64,000 bases of DNA, taken from positions 496,001 through 560,000 of the forward strand of contig JAKSXM010000107.1 in assembly GCA_022575985.1 (NCBI GenBank), written 5' to 3'. Source of the DNA: Anagrus nilaparvatae (taxonomy: Eukaryota; Arthropoda; Insecta; Hymenoptera; Mymaridae). Below the pieces are notes generated by a model, which was not told the DNA's origin, did not search any database, and worked only from the letters and a program-made list of their open reading frames with translations. This document shows, in pieces, positions 35,500 to 45,889 of the stretch. Position 1 is the first letter of the stretch. The number at the start of each line of letters is the position of its first letter. The position numbers and the translations under genes were made by a program.

Positions 35500-35562
35500 G
35501 TGTATGGCTTGATGTGTCGTTTTTTATTATAGTCTACTGCCTTAGGTTACGCTAAAAACCTT
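35500..35562 (-). repeat. 55-bp satellite remnant, right of element E
   Basis: About one unit ('tggcttgatgtgtcgttttt', 'ctgccttaggttacgct'), joining directly to the inner K repeat at 35,563. The same junction, inverted, is seen at 25,790-25,800. Confidence 0.7.
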
Positions 35563-36100
35563 ACGATAAAAAAATATGATTGTCAGGGAAAAACCACTCT
35601 AGAAGAAAAAAAAACTTTTCTTTCTAGGATGAAATTTAGCCAAGTTATCGTCAATTGAAGATTTTACTCAAATTCGTCTGAAAAAAGATTAAAGCTCTAT
35701 ATTAAAAAAAGCCCACGGCTAGCCTGAAAGATCAAATTATGCAAAAGTCGGACACTTCGGATTTTATAACGAAAAATGAGTTTTCAACCTATAAGAAGAT
35801 CGTACTTTTTTGGATTTAAATCTTCTTACAAGTTATTTGATAAGACTTGTTTCTTATTTTCAGGAATGGTTGCTTTTTTGGTCCCCAGTTAAACCCGTTT
35901 TTCTAAATCAGTCATCCTCTTCGAGATATTTATCAATTTGTCTCTCATTTAAAATACATGGAAAAACCCATTTAGTAGCGGTTTTTCTTATTTTACTTCA
36001 CAATTTTAGTTTAACCAAGCAACAAACCAACGAGAAAATTTTTTTTAAATATTCATTCAAATGTCTGCTTCATTATAAATAGGATTGGTTATGGCCAATT
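35563..36100 (+). repeat. Inner repeat of K, right copy
   Basis: Mirror of 25,420-25,797 and partial direct repeat of 21,165-22,050. It ends 'aggattggttatggcca', which is inverted at 22,148-22,170. The 90-codon frame here is repeat-derived. Confidence 0.6.
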
Positions 36101-36279
36101 TACTAATTTTGTCGTAAAGTCACAGGATTTATTTTTTACAGTGTAGGTAAAATAGACCATTACGAACATTTTGTTATTTTTAATGAGAAACCATAGTGCC
36201 ATTTACTTGACAGCGTTTTTTTTTTCTTGAGATACATTTTGAAAATAAAAATATTAATGGTTAATTAAAATAAAAAAGG

Positions 36280-36620
36280 AGGGGGTACTTCAGAACTTGA
36301 AAATTAAGGTGGGGGGGGGTCAAATTTGTCCTTTTTAATGGGGGGTATCAAATCTCTCCTATTTAAGGGGGCTGGGTCAAATAAGACTTAAGGACTTAAA
36401 ATAATATCGATTTGGAGACTTGGAATAATTCAGGTTTAGAGAATCAAAATAGTTTGGGTTAAGAATCTTAACAGATAGACAGGTGATAATTACAAATTAG
36501 AAAATTAGAAAATTGTATTTTAATGTTGAGAAACATTTGTATTATACCTATTCCTCAGCTGGAAGTAAACATGTTCCATGCATTTAGGTTGTGTTTACAC
36601 AAACCGGTTATAAGTTATTC
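36280..36620 (-). repeat. Family B sequence within right arm of K
   Basis: Mirror of 20,235-20,595. The poly-C appears as a 10-G run near 36,312. Confidence 0.7.
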
Positions 36621-37039
36621 TTTCTCGATGAGAAGAAAAAATAGTTAATTTGCCAGGAAAATAGATAAATTTTTGATGAAAGTAGTCGATTACAAAATAT
36701 GGTTAACCACTGATTTTTATTGAAAAGTTAAAAATTCTTTCATTTTTAATGAAAATTTAATCATTTTTCGGCAATGAACTATTTTTTTCCAAAAGTTTTA
36801 ATACCTTTTAATTTTTCTTTTTATCTAAAGAAGGTTCATTCGTTAAAAAAAAGGATGAGAGAATGTAATAAAACGTTAATAATATTAAGGTTTAAACATT
36901 TAAAGCTAAATTCTACTTATTTTACCTTTGTCGCTGACTTTATTAATTTTTAATTAATAAAATAAAATTTAATTAATCTGATAAATAATTATTTAAAGGT
37001 TATGCTATATCCATTCAATATTTCCTCCTGACTTACTTG

Positions 37040-37260
37040 TTTTTTAATACTGAATTCCTTGCAACAAACTTGCCGCAAACTTGCTATCCGCTCAATATTT
37101 CCTCCCGACTTACCTTTCTTTTAATACTAAATTCCTTGCAACAAACTTGCCGCAAACTTGCTATCCGCTCAATATTTCCTACCGACTCACTGTTTTTTTC
37201 ATACTAAATTCCTTGCAACAATCTTGCCGCAAACTTGCTACTCATATGTTTATTCAATTA
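37040..37260 (-). repeat. 77-bp subterminal tandem repeat of K, right
   Basis: About 2.5 units, the inverted counterpart of 19,560-19,850. Unit number differs between the arms, so the array has changed since the arms were identical. Confidence 0.8.
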
Positions 37261-37378
37261 CTTGCAGCAATATTTGAGAAATATTCGGACGCATCTTTTC
37301 TCAAAGTTTCTACAATTTAAAAAAAACAAATGCTTCAAAGTTGCTTGCATATTTGTAGCAAGCTGCGTTATCGGGGTA

Positions 37379-39530
37379 AAAGCGAAAAAAAATGGTCATT
37401 TGAACATAAAAAAAGTATCCGTTTGACGATAAAAATTAGTCGCACTTTAGTGAAAATTTTAGTCAGCGAAGGTTAAAAAGATAGTCAAACGAACATATTT
37501 TTAATGTCATAATGACAGAACTAACCGTCCACGGAAAAAAAATGTATAGTAAAATTAAAATCTTTCAAACAGTTTATAAAACGTAAATGAATAGTTATTT
37601 GAACATAAAAATAGTATCCGTTTGACGATATAAATTAGTCGGATTTTAGTAACATTTTATGTCAGCGGAGGTTAAAAAGATAGTCAAACGAACATATTTT
37701 TAATGTCTTTTCGACAAAACTAAGTGTCCAAGAAAAAACTTTTATAGTAAAATTAAAATCCATTTCACTGTCTATAGAAGCATAAAAAAATTGTCATTTG
37801 AACATAAAAATAACATCCGTTTGACTTTACAAAGTTTGTCAGATTTTAGTCATAGTTTTTGTCAACTGTAGTACAAAAAATAGTCAAACGAGCGTATTTT
37901 TAATGTCTTATTGACAATACTAAATGCCCGAGAAAAAACTTTGATAGTAAAATAAAAGTCCTTCGCACAGTTGATAGAAGCGAAAAAAATGGTCATTTGC
38001 ACATAAAAATAGTATCCGTTTGACGTTAAAATTCAGTCAAATTTTAGTAAAACTTTATGTCAGCGAAGGTAAAAAAAATAGTCAAACGAACATATTTTTA
38101 ATGTCTTTTTGACAAAACTAAATGTCCGCCGAAAAACTTTTATAGTAAAATTAAAGTCCTTCGCATAGTTAATAAAAGCGAAAAAAAATGGTCATTTGAA
38201 CATAAAAAAAGTATCCGTTTGACGATAAAAATTAGTCGCACTTTAGTGAAAATTTTAGTCAGCGAAGGTTAAAAAGATAGTCAAACGAACATATTTTTAA
38301 TGTCATAATGACAGAACTAACCGTCCACGGAAAAAAAATTTATAGTAAAATTAAAATCTTTCAAACAGTTTATAAAACGTAAATGAATAGTTATTTGAAC
38401 ATAAAAATAGTATCCGTTTGACGATATAAATTAGTCGGATTTTAGTAACATTTTATGTCAGCGGAGGTTAAAAAGATAGTCAAACGAACATATTTTTAAT
38501 GTCTTTTTGACAAAACTAAGTGTCCGAGAAAAAACTTTTATAGTAAAATTAAAGTCCTTCGCATAGTTAATAAAAGCGAAAAAAAATGGTCATTTGAACA
38601 TAAAAATAACATCCGTTTGACTTTACAAAGTTTGTCAGATTTTAGTCATAGTTTACTCAACTATAGTAAAAAAAATAGTCAAACGAACGTATTTTTAATG
38701 ACTTTTTGACAAAACTAAATGTCCGCGGAAAATCTTTAATAGTAAAATTAAAATCCATTGCACGGTCGATAGAAGCATAAAAAAATTGTCATTTGAACAT
38801 AAAAATAACATCCGTTTGACTTTACAAAGTTTGTCAGATTTTAGTCATAGTTTACGTCAACTGTAGTAAAAAAATAGTCAAACGAACGTATTTTTAATGT
38901 CTTATTGATAAAACTAAATGTCCGAGAAAAAACTTTGATAGTAAAATAAAAGTCCTTCGCACAGTTGATAGAAGCGAAAAAAATGGTCATTTGCACATAA
39001 AAATAGTATCCGTTTGACGTTAAAATTTAGTCAAATTTTAGTAAAACTTTATGTCAGCAAAGGTAAAAAAAATAGTCAAACGAACATATTTTTAATGTCT
39101 TTTTGACAAAACTAAATGTCCGCCGAAAAACTTTTATTGTTAAATTATAATCCATTGCATGGTCGATAGAAGCATAAAAAAATAGTCATTTGAACATAAA
39201 AATAACATTCGTTTGACTTTACAAAGTTTGTCAGATTTTAGTCATAGTTTACTCAACTATAGTAAAAAAAATAGTCAAACGAACGTATTTTTAATGACTT
39301 TTTGACAAAACTAAATGTCCGCGGAAAATCTTTAATAGTAAAATTAAAATCCATTGCACGGTCGATAGAAGCATAAAAAAATTGTCATTTGAACATAAAA
39401 ATAACATCCGTTTGACTTTACAAAGTTTGTCAGATTTTAGTCATAGTTTACGTCAATTGTAGTAAAAAAAATGGTCAAACGAACGAATTTTTTATGTCTT
39501 ATTGATAAAACTAAATTTTTTCCTAAAACT
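37379..39530 (+). repeat. ~199-bp satellite array, right block
   Basis: Eleven or so units in the same orientation as the left block, more divergent among themselves. Identical variants at 38,700 and 39,296 (both with 'tgactttttgacaaaactaa' then 'atgtccgcgg') are 596 bp apart, giving a trimeric higher-order repeat, whereas the left block shows dimers. Confidence 0.8.
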
Positions 39531-39639
39531 AAACTAAATATAGTAAAAAAAAGTTTAATTTTGGTTATAATTCCTAATATTTTTTATCGATGCCCACAGC
39601 AAACTTAATTATTATATTAAGTACTAAGGTCGCAAAAGT

Positions 39640-39850
39640 TTTGATACTAGCGTTAGCACTAGCACGAGTGTTGGGCGAAGCCGGCCCGAGTTATACGTGT
39701 TCACGCTAGTGTCTATGGTATTTCACCAGGTATATCTGATTTCACCCATGGTGCTTTCATTATATTTTGCTTACCAAGGCGTAGAACGAGTGCAGAAAAT
39801 TCTTTTCAAAGTTTCAAATTTTACGCCCGGAAGGGCAAAAAGAATTCAGT
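39640..39850 (+). repeat. Repeat family F copy
   Basis: GC-richer stretch 'gcactagcacgagtgttggg' through 'aaggcgtagaacgagtgcag' to 'cccggaagggcaaaa', resembling 62,595-62,735, with a shorter related piece at 48,885-48,935. No ends defined. Confidence 0.5.
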
Positions 39851-40795
39851 GTTATCCTGAAAATAATTTATGTTTATTTAATGTTTTTAAAAGGAATTAT
39901 TTTAAGTTTAATTCTTTTAAAATTAATGATTTTTATTTTAATTCTCTGAATTTTAAAAATTAATTTGTAAAAGTATTTTCTTATCAAACTGGGTATTAAT
40001 ATTTCCCAAACCACATCTCCAGATGTTAATGCCGTAAGATTTGTTATTTTAATTACTTTTTTTTGGAAATACAATGTCCACTAAATACGTTAATTTAAAA
40101 ACCATTTTATTTATTAAGTCCCAAAATTCTTGTTCCCGTAAACAGAAAATTTCGTCTGTCAAAAGTTTTTATGTTTGTTTATTGCATGCGGAATACCGGT
40201 TAAAATTAACTGATTTTTAACATGCGACATGTTTCATAGGGATGGGTATTAGAGGAAGCCTCTCAATTCAGGAGGTGGGGTCGTGAAAAACTGATGCTAT
40301 AGGGGGGGGGGGGCAAATGGACATTATTTTGATTAGTGGCTTTGAAAACTTTCTGTTCAACAGTTTTAATGTTCTAGAACAATAATTATAATAAGCTCAA
40401 AAATATCAAAAATGACTTACTTTTTGATTTTCAAAGGGTCTAATAGGACTTTATAGGCGCTGATTACATTAATTATGTCGTAAATTATATTCAACGGGTT
40501 CAAAAGAGTGAATTTGGCCATTATTCACCCCAAATACCCCAAAATTTAAATAAACATTATTTTTAAATTGAATTAAATAAATAGGTTTTTCAGGTCGCAG
40601 ATTTCAAAAATTATTTAAAAAATTACATCCACCAGGTTCTGAAGGGGGAAATTGGACATTTTTCACCCTTGCCAACCCTTAGACAAACCTTTTTCCAAAA
40701 CAACTTGTTTTTTTATTTTCAAAGGGACTAGTAAGTTTTTTTGGGCGCTGATCTCAAAAATGATGTAACAAATTACATACGGAAGGTTTTAAAGG

Positions 40796-41503
40796 GCTAT
40801 AATAAAATAACGACACGTCAAGCCTTACACTAGCGTAACCTAAGGAAGTAGGCTATAATCAAAAAACGACACGTCAAGCCTTACACCAACATAATCTAAG
40901 GAAGTAGGCTATAATAAAAAAAGACACGTCAAGCCTTACACTAGCGTAACCTAAGGAAGTAGGCTATAATCAAAAAACGACACGTCAAGCCTTACACTAA
41001 CATAACCTAAGGAAGTAGACTGTAATAAAAAACGACACGTCAAGCCTTACAGTAGCGTAACCTAAGGAAGTAGACTATAATAAAAAACTACACGTCAAGC
41101 CTTACAGTAGCGTAACCTAAGGAAATAGGCTATAATAAAAAACGACACGTCAAGCCTTACAGTAGCGTAACCTAAGGAAGTAGGCTATAATAAAAAAAAT
41201 ACACGTCAAGCATTACACTGGCGAAACCTAAGGAAGTAGGCTATAATCAAAAAACGAGACGTCAAGCCTTACTTTAACGTAACCTAAGGAAGTAGACTAT
41301 AATAAAAAACGACACGTCAAGCCTTACAGTAGCGTAACCTAAGGAAATAGGCTATAATAAAATAACGACACGATAAGCCTCACACTAGCGTAACCTAAGG
41401 AAGTAGACTATAATAAAAAACGACACGTCAAGCTTTACACTAGCGTAGCCTAAGCAAGTAGGCAATAAGAAAATAGCGACACAGCCTTAAAATAACATAA
41501 CCT
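40796..41503 (+). repeat. 55-bp satellite, forward half of a palindrome
   Basis: About 12.5 units in the orientation of the 25.8-kb array, with 'cctaaggaagtaggctataa' variants. Confidence 0.9.
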
Positions 41504-42685
41504 GTGTAAGGCTTGACGTGTCGTTTTTTATTGTAGTTCACATCCTTAGGTTACGCTACTGAAAGGCTTGACGTGTCGTTTTTTGATTATAGCCTATTTC
41601 CTTAGGTTTCGCCATTGTAATGCTTGTCGTGTCTTTTTTTATTATAGCCTACTTCCTTAGGTTATGTTATTGTAAAGCTTCTCGTGTCGTTTTTTATTAC
41701 AGTTTACTTCCTTAGGTTACGCTACTGTAAGGGTTATCGTGTCGTTATTTTATTATAGCCTATTTCCTTAGGTTACGCTACTGTAAGGCTTGACGTGTCG
41801 TTTTTTATTATAGTCTACTTCCTTAGGTTACGCTACTGTAAGGGTTATCGTGTCATTATTTTATTATAGCCTATTTCCGTAGGTTACGCTACTGTAAGGC
41901 TTGACGTGTCGTTTTTTATTATAGCCTATTTCCCTAGGTTACGCTACTGTAAGGCTTGACCTGTCGTTTTTTATTATAGTTTACTTCCTTAGGTTACGCT
42001 ACTGTAAGGGTTATCGTGTCGTTATTTTATTATAGCCTATTTCCTTAGGTTACGTTACTGTAAGGCTTGACGTGTCGTTTTTTATTATAGTCTACTTCCT
42101 TAGGTTTCGCCAGTGTAATGCTTCACGTGTCTTTTTTTATTATAGCCTACTTCCTTAGGTTATGTTAGTGTAAGGCTTGTCGTGTCGTTATTTTATTATA
42201 GCCTATTTCCGTAGGTTACGCTACTGTAAGGCTTGACGTGTCGTTTTTTATTATAGCCTATTTCCCTAGCTTACGCTACTGTAAGGCTTGACCTGTCGTT
42301 TTTTATTATAGTTTACTTCCTTAGGTTACGCTACTGTAAGGGTTATCGTGTCGTTATTTTATTATAGCCTATTTCCTTAGGTTACGTTACTGTAAGGCTT
42401 GACGTGTCTTTTTTTATTATAGCCTACTTTCTTAGGTTATGTTAGTGTAAGGCTTGCCGTGTCGTTTTTTATTGTAGTTCACATCCTTAGGTTACGCTAC
42501 TGTAAGGCTTGACGTGTCGTTTTTTATTTTAGTCTACTTCCTTAGGTTACGCTACTGTAAGGGTTATCGTGTCGTTATTTTATTATAGCCTAATTCCTTA
42601 GGTTACGCTACTGTAAGGCTTGACGTGTTGTTTTTTTATTATAGCCTACTTCCTTAGGTTATTCTAGTGTAAGGCTTGACGTGTT
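41504..42685 (-). repeat. 55-bp satellite, reverse half of a palindrome
   Basis: About 21 units in reverse orientation ('gtaaggcttgacgtgtcgtt'), abutting the forward half at 'aacataacctgtgtaagg'. Internal variants ('gggttatcgtgtcgttattt' alternating with 'ggcttgacgtgtcg') recur every few units, so this half too has higher-order structure. Confidence 0.9.
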
Positions 42686-43068
42686 GGAAAAATGAATGTC
42701 CAAAGGGTGAAAAGGGTGAAAAATGGACAAATTCGTCGTTTAGAACCTTCCGTATGTAATTTGTAACATCATTTTTGAGATCAGTGCCCAAAAAAACCTA
42801 CTAGACCCTTTGAAAATAAAAAAATATGTTCTTTTGGAAAAATGTTGGTCTAAGGGTTGGCAAGGGTGAAAATGGCCAATTTCACCCTTCAGAACCTGTT
42901 GGATGTAATTTTTTACATTATTTTTGAAATCTGCGACCTTTAAAACCTATTTATTTAATTTAATTTAAAAATAAAGTCTTTTATAGGTTTATGTAAATTT
43001 TGGGGTATTTGGGGTGAAAATGGCCAAACTCACACTTTTGATCCCGTTTAATATAATTTATGACATAA

Positions 43069-43210
43069 ACTGCGATCTGGGGCATTTTTTTTTCTCCCAT
43101 GGATAAAACGAAATTTTTCTTTCTCAGCGGGGAGAAAATGCGTTTTTTTCGATCTCGTTGAGGATCGAAAAAAGTTTTTTCGAAAAACCTCTTAAAATCG
43201 AAAACTCTCG
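43069..43210. repeat. Fragment related to element E
   Basis: 'actgcgatctggggcattttt' and 'cgaaatttttctttctcagc' resemble the reverse complement of 34,010-34,110 in element E. Confidence 0.5.
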
Positions 43211-43442
43211 ACCTGCTAGGAAGAAAAATAATTTTATAATAAATATGAATCACTTTACTAGACAAAAAATACCTAACTTTAAATATAAATTTTCAAATTT
43301 TTCTTAAAATATAAAATTTATAAAAAGTAAATAATTATTTAATTATTTCTTGAATAAAAGGAATAACAAAACTTCAATAAAAATAAAATAAATAATTTTT
43401 AGTTCCGCTTAACTAAGTGTTTAAATATTTAATTTGTAACTC

Positions 43443-43527
43443 TGTTAGCTTGGCCAGTTGACAAGGTTGCAGACTCTGGAAATCGTATCCTTACAAGAGT
43501 TCCGAGTTCGAATCCCCCGCAGGGGAA
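43443..43527 (+). ncRNA. tRNA-like (pseudo-tRNA or SINE-head) sequence
   Basis: Carries A-box-like TAGCTTGGCCAGTTGAC and B-box-like GAGTTCGAATCCC at suitable spacing, a GGA triplet in an anticodon-like position (CTGGAAA, as in serine tRNAs), and ends in a CCCC/GGGG hairpin before about 20 Ts. The anticodon and acceptor stems do not pair, so it is unlikely to be a working tRNA. A tRNA-derived relic is the best guess. Confidence 0.3.
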
Positions 43528-43671
43528 TTTTTTTTTTTTTTTTTTTTATTTTATATTACTTTTTAATTAATAATAATTATTTAAATAATTATTTAAATTT
43601 TTTAAATATTTATTTAAATAAATCTTTTTTTAATTAAAAAATAATTAAAATTTAATTTAAAAAAAAAAAGT

Positions 43672-44028
43672 TATAGTTGCTTGAATATATTTTAGATGTA
43701 TAAAATACTGTCAATTATTTGCTATTTGACTGTTTTGTATAATATTTTTGAACAACTTTTATCAATCTGACAGTCATTTAAACATTAAAAATAGGTTGCT
43801 TCAGACTAAAAAAATATAGTCATTTGAATATGTTTTAGATGTATAAAATACCGTCGATTATTTGCTATTTGACTGTTTTGTATAATATTTTTGAACAACT
43901 TTTATCAATCTGACAGTCATTTAAACATTAAAAATAGGTTGCTTCAGACTAAAAAATTATAGTCATTTGAATATGTTTTAGATGTATAAAATACCGTCGA
44001 TTATTTGCTATTTGACTGTTTTGTATAA
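43672..44028 (+). repeat. ~143-bp tandem repeat near the right end of element O
   Basis: Two and a half near-identical units ('tttagatgtataaaataccg', 'caatctgacagtcatttaaa'), spaced 143 bp (43,691, 43,834, 43,977). Continues at 45,428 after the inserted element M. Confidence 0.85.
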
Positions 44029-45427
44029 GGGTAGATTTAAATGAAGTGAGTGCGACTTACATGGTCGGGTCTTCAAAACTGCCCCAAAGTGTTTTTTTCT
44101 GAAAGTACTACCAAAAATAAGTAACCAGCCCAATTTTTAGCCTCCCAGAGCGAAATCTCGATTTTTGGTAGCCATTTTAGTGTTTTTGACTGTCGTAAAA
44201 AAAGTAAGAAAAATGAGTCATAATTTTTTTTATTATTGCTGTAAAAAACTCACATTATCATGAAAAATTTTTTCCATTTAAGTCCGGATAGGAAATTTCC
44301 CTGGCTATCTGATTCCGGGGTCAAAAATTTTTTTTGAGTTGCGCATGCGCGAGGAATCGCTAAGATAGGCTGTTTTTTTTCAAAAGTCGATTTCTCAAAT
44401 GCCTATAAGTGAAAAATCTTGTAACCAGGCTTAAAATTTTCGTTAAACCTTATATTTTTTGGCAAAAAAAACATTTCGATGGGACACTGCTTTTTGGGAG
44501 CTCTAGATAAAAAAATAGCAGCTTTCAAAACCTCATTTTTTACAAATTTCAAATTTCCCGCCAAGTCACGTGACCAATCAAAAATCTGACCAAAAATTTG
44601 GATTCCGCGGGAAATTTTACATAAGGATATATCTTTTTATGTTTTTAAGAGCGTTTATGTTAAAGCGGCGAAAAACAGTGAAATAATAAAGAATTTTCTG
44701 AATAATTTTGAATAATTTGGAATAATTTAAAAAATAAAAAAATTCCTTAATAAATGAGATATTTTAATCTTTCATTTTAAAATTTCGCTGCTTTAACATA
44801 AACGCTCTTAAAAACATGAAAAGATATATCCTTATGTAAAATTTCCCGCGGCATCCAAATTTTTGATCAGATTTTTGATTGGTCACGTGACTTGGCGGGA
44901 AATTTGAAATTTGTAAAAAATGAGGTTTAGAAAGCTGCTATTTTTTTATTTAGAGCTCCCAAAAAGCAGTGTCCCATCGAAATGTTTTTTTTGCCAAAAA
45001 ATATAAGGTTTAACGAAAATTTTAAGGCTGGTTACAAGATTTTTTACTAATAGGCATTTGAGAAATCAACTTTTGAAAAAAAACAGCCTATCTTAGCGAT
45101 TCTTCGCGCATGCGCAACTCAAAAAAAATTTTTGACCCCGGAATCAGATAGCCAGGGAAATTTGCTATCCAGGCCTAAAAAGAAAAAATTTTTCATGATA
45201 ATGTGAGTTTTTTACAGCAATAATAAAAAAAATTATGACTCATTTTTCTTACTTTTTTTACGACATTCAAAAACACTAAAATGGCTGCCAAAAATCGAGA
45301 TTTCGCTCTGGGAGGCTAAAAATTGGGCTGGTTACTTATTTTTGGTAGTACTTTCAGAAAAAAACACTTTGGGGCAGTTTTGAAGACCCGACCATGTAAG
45401 TCGCACTCACTTCATTTAAATCTACCC
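44029..45427. mobile_element. Palindromic foldback element M with ATAA target duplication
   Basis: 1,399 bp, almost one continuous palindrome with its centre near 44,725. Terminal repeats GGGTAGATTTAAATGAAGTG. The 143-bp array it interrupts reads ttgtATAAtattt when intact and here has ATAA on both sides (44,025-44,028 and 45,428-45,431), so the target duplication is 4 bp. Each arm has a GCGCATGCGC motif. No coding sequence. Four-base duplications occur in several DNA transposon groups, so I do not assign a superfamily. Confidence 0.85.
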
Positions 45428-45852
45428 ATAATATTTTTTTCAATTTTCATCAATCTAACAGTCATATATACATTTAAAATAGGTTGCATCAGACTAAAAA
45501 ATTATAGTCATTTGAATATATTTTATATGTATAAAATACTGTCGGGTACTTGCTATTTGACTGTTTTGCTATAATTTTTTTTTTTTTTTTTGTTTAAAAA
45601 TAGTATTTCGAACATTCAAAATACATTGATTTTGACAAAAAAATAATCGTTGTTTAAACATATTTTTAACATCTAAATAACTGTCTAATATTGGTCAATT
45701 GACAGTCAGAAAAAATATTTTTTTTATGTTCCTAAAAACCGTAAAATTGACTGTTTTTTGTTGAAATTAAACATTTAATCAATATATTTTTGACTAATAA
45801 TCCGACCGTCGATAGTCGGAGAAATATGTATTTTATATGTATTTCAGACTAT
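45428..45852 (+). repeat. Subterminal repeats of element O, right
   Basis: Continuation of the 143-bp array, then irregular motifs ('ttgacagtcagaaaaaatat', 'aacatatttttaac') up to the terminal repeat at 45,853. Confidence 0.6.
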
Positions 45853-45889
45853 ATTTTCATCACCGGGCGTATGCTGTTGGACAAATTTT

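Larger units (their letters stand above)
19430..37376. mobile_element. 17.9-kb long-TIR element K inserted in the satellite
   Basis: Terminal repeats CCCCGATAACRCAGCTTGCT at both ends, extending into arms of about 1.3 kb (19,430-20,755 and 36,101-37,376) that stay homologous throughout, although with small insertions and deletions. At the ends the satellite reads ...gttaaTA and TAaaagcg..., whereas uninterrupted units read gttaataaaagcg, so a TA dinucleotide was duplicated on insertion. TA duplication is typical of Tc1/mariner-like and related elements. No transposase is visible, so K is non-autonomous or an aggregate moved by an enzyme elsewhere. Its interior is a stack of nested palindromes, satellites and Helentron-like elements, listed separately. 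Confidence 0.7.
40465..43068. mobile_element. Foldback element L with a satellite centre
   Basis: Arms of about 330-370 bp (40,465-40,795 and 42,700-43,068) are inverted copies. Anchors are 'aaattacatacggaaggttt' versus 'aaccttccgtatgtaatttg', 'ccaacccttagacaaac' versus 'ggtctaagggttgg', and 'caaataccccaaaattta'-type versus 'taaattttggggtatttggg'. The whole loop (40,796-42,685) is the 55-bp satellite, itself inverted at about 41,504. Confidence 0.7.
16639..45868. mobile_element. Giant inverted-terminal element O (about 29 kb, nested)
   Basis: Terminal inverted repeats GCCCGGTGATGAAAAT at 16,639-16,654 and 45,853-45,868, each followed inward by similar subterminal sequence dense in 'agtc'/'gtcatttgaacat'-like motifs, which grade into tandem arrays (~199 bp left and centre, ~143 bp right). 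No target duplication is apparent at the immediate flanks. No transposase or other coding sequence is seen anywhere inside. Much of the length comes from later insertions, chiefly element K (19,430-37,376), L (40,465-43,068) and M (44,029-45,427). Superfamily unknown. Confidence 0.6.

Noticed and set aside
43443..43527. Functional serine tRNA gene
   Set aside because: Acceptor and anticodon stems do not form base pairs despite box-like motifs, so it was kept only as a relic.
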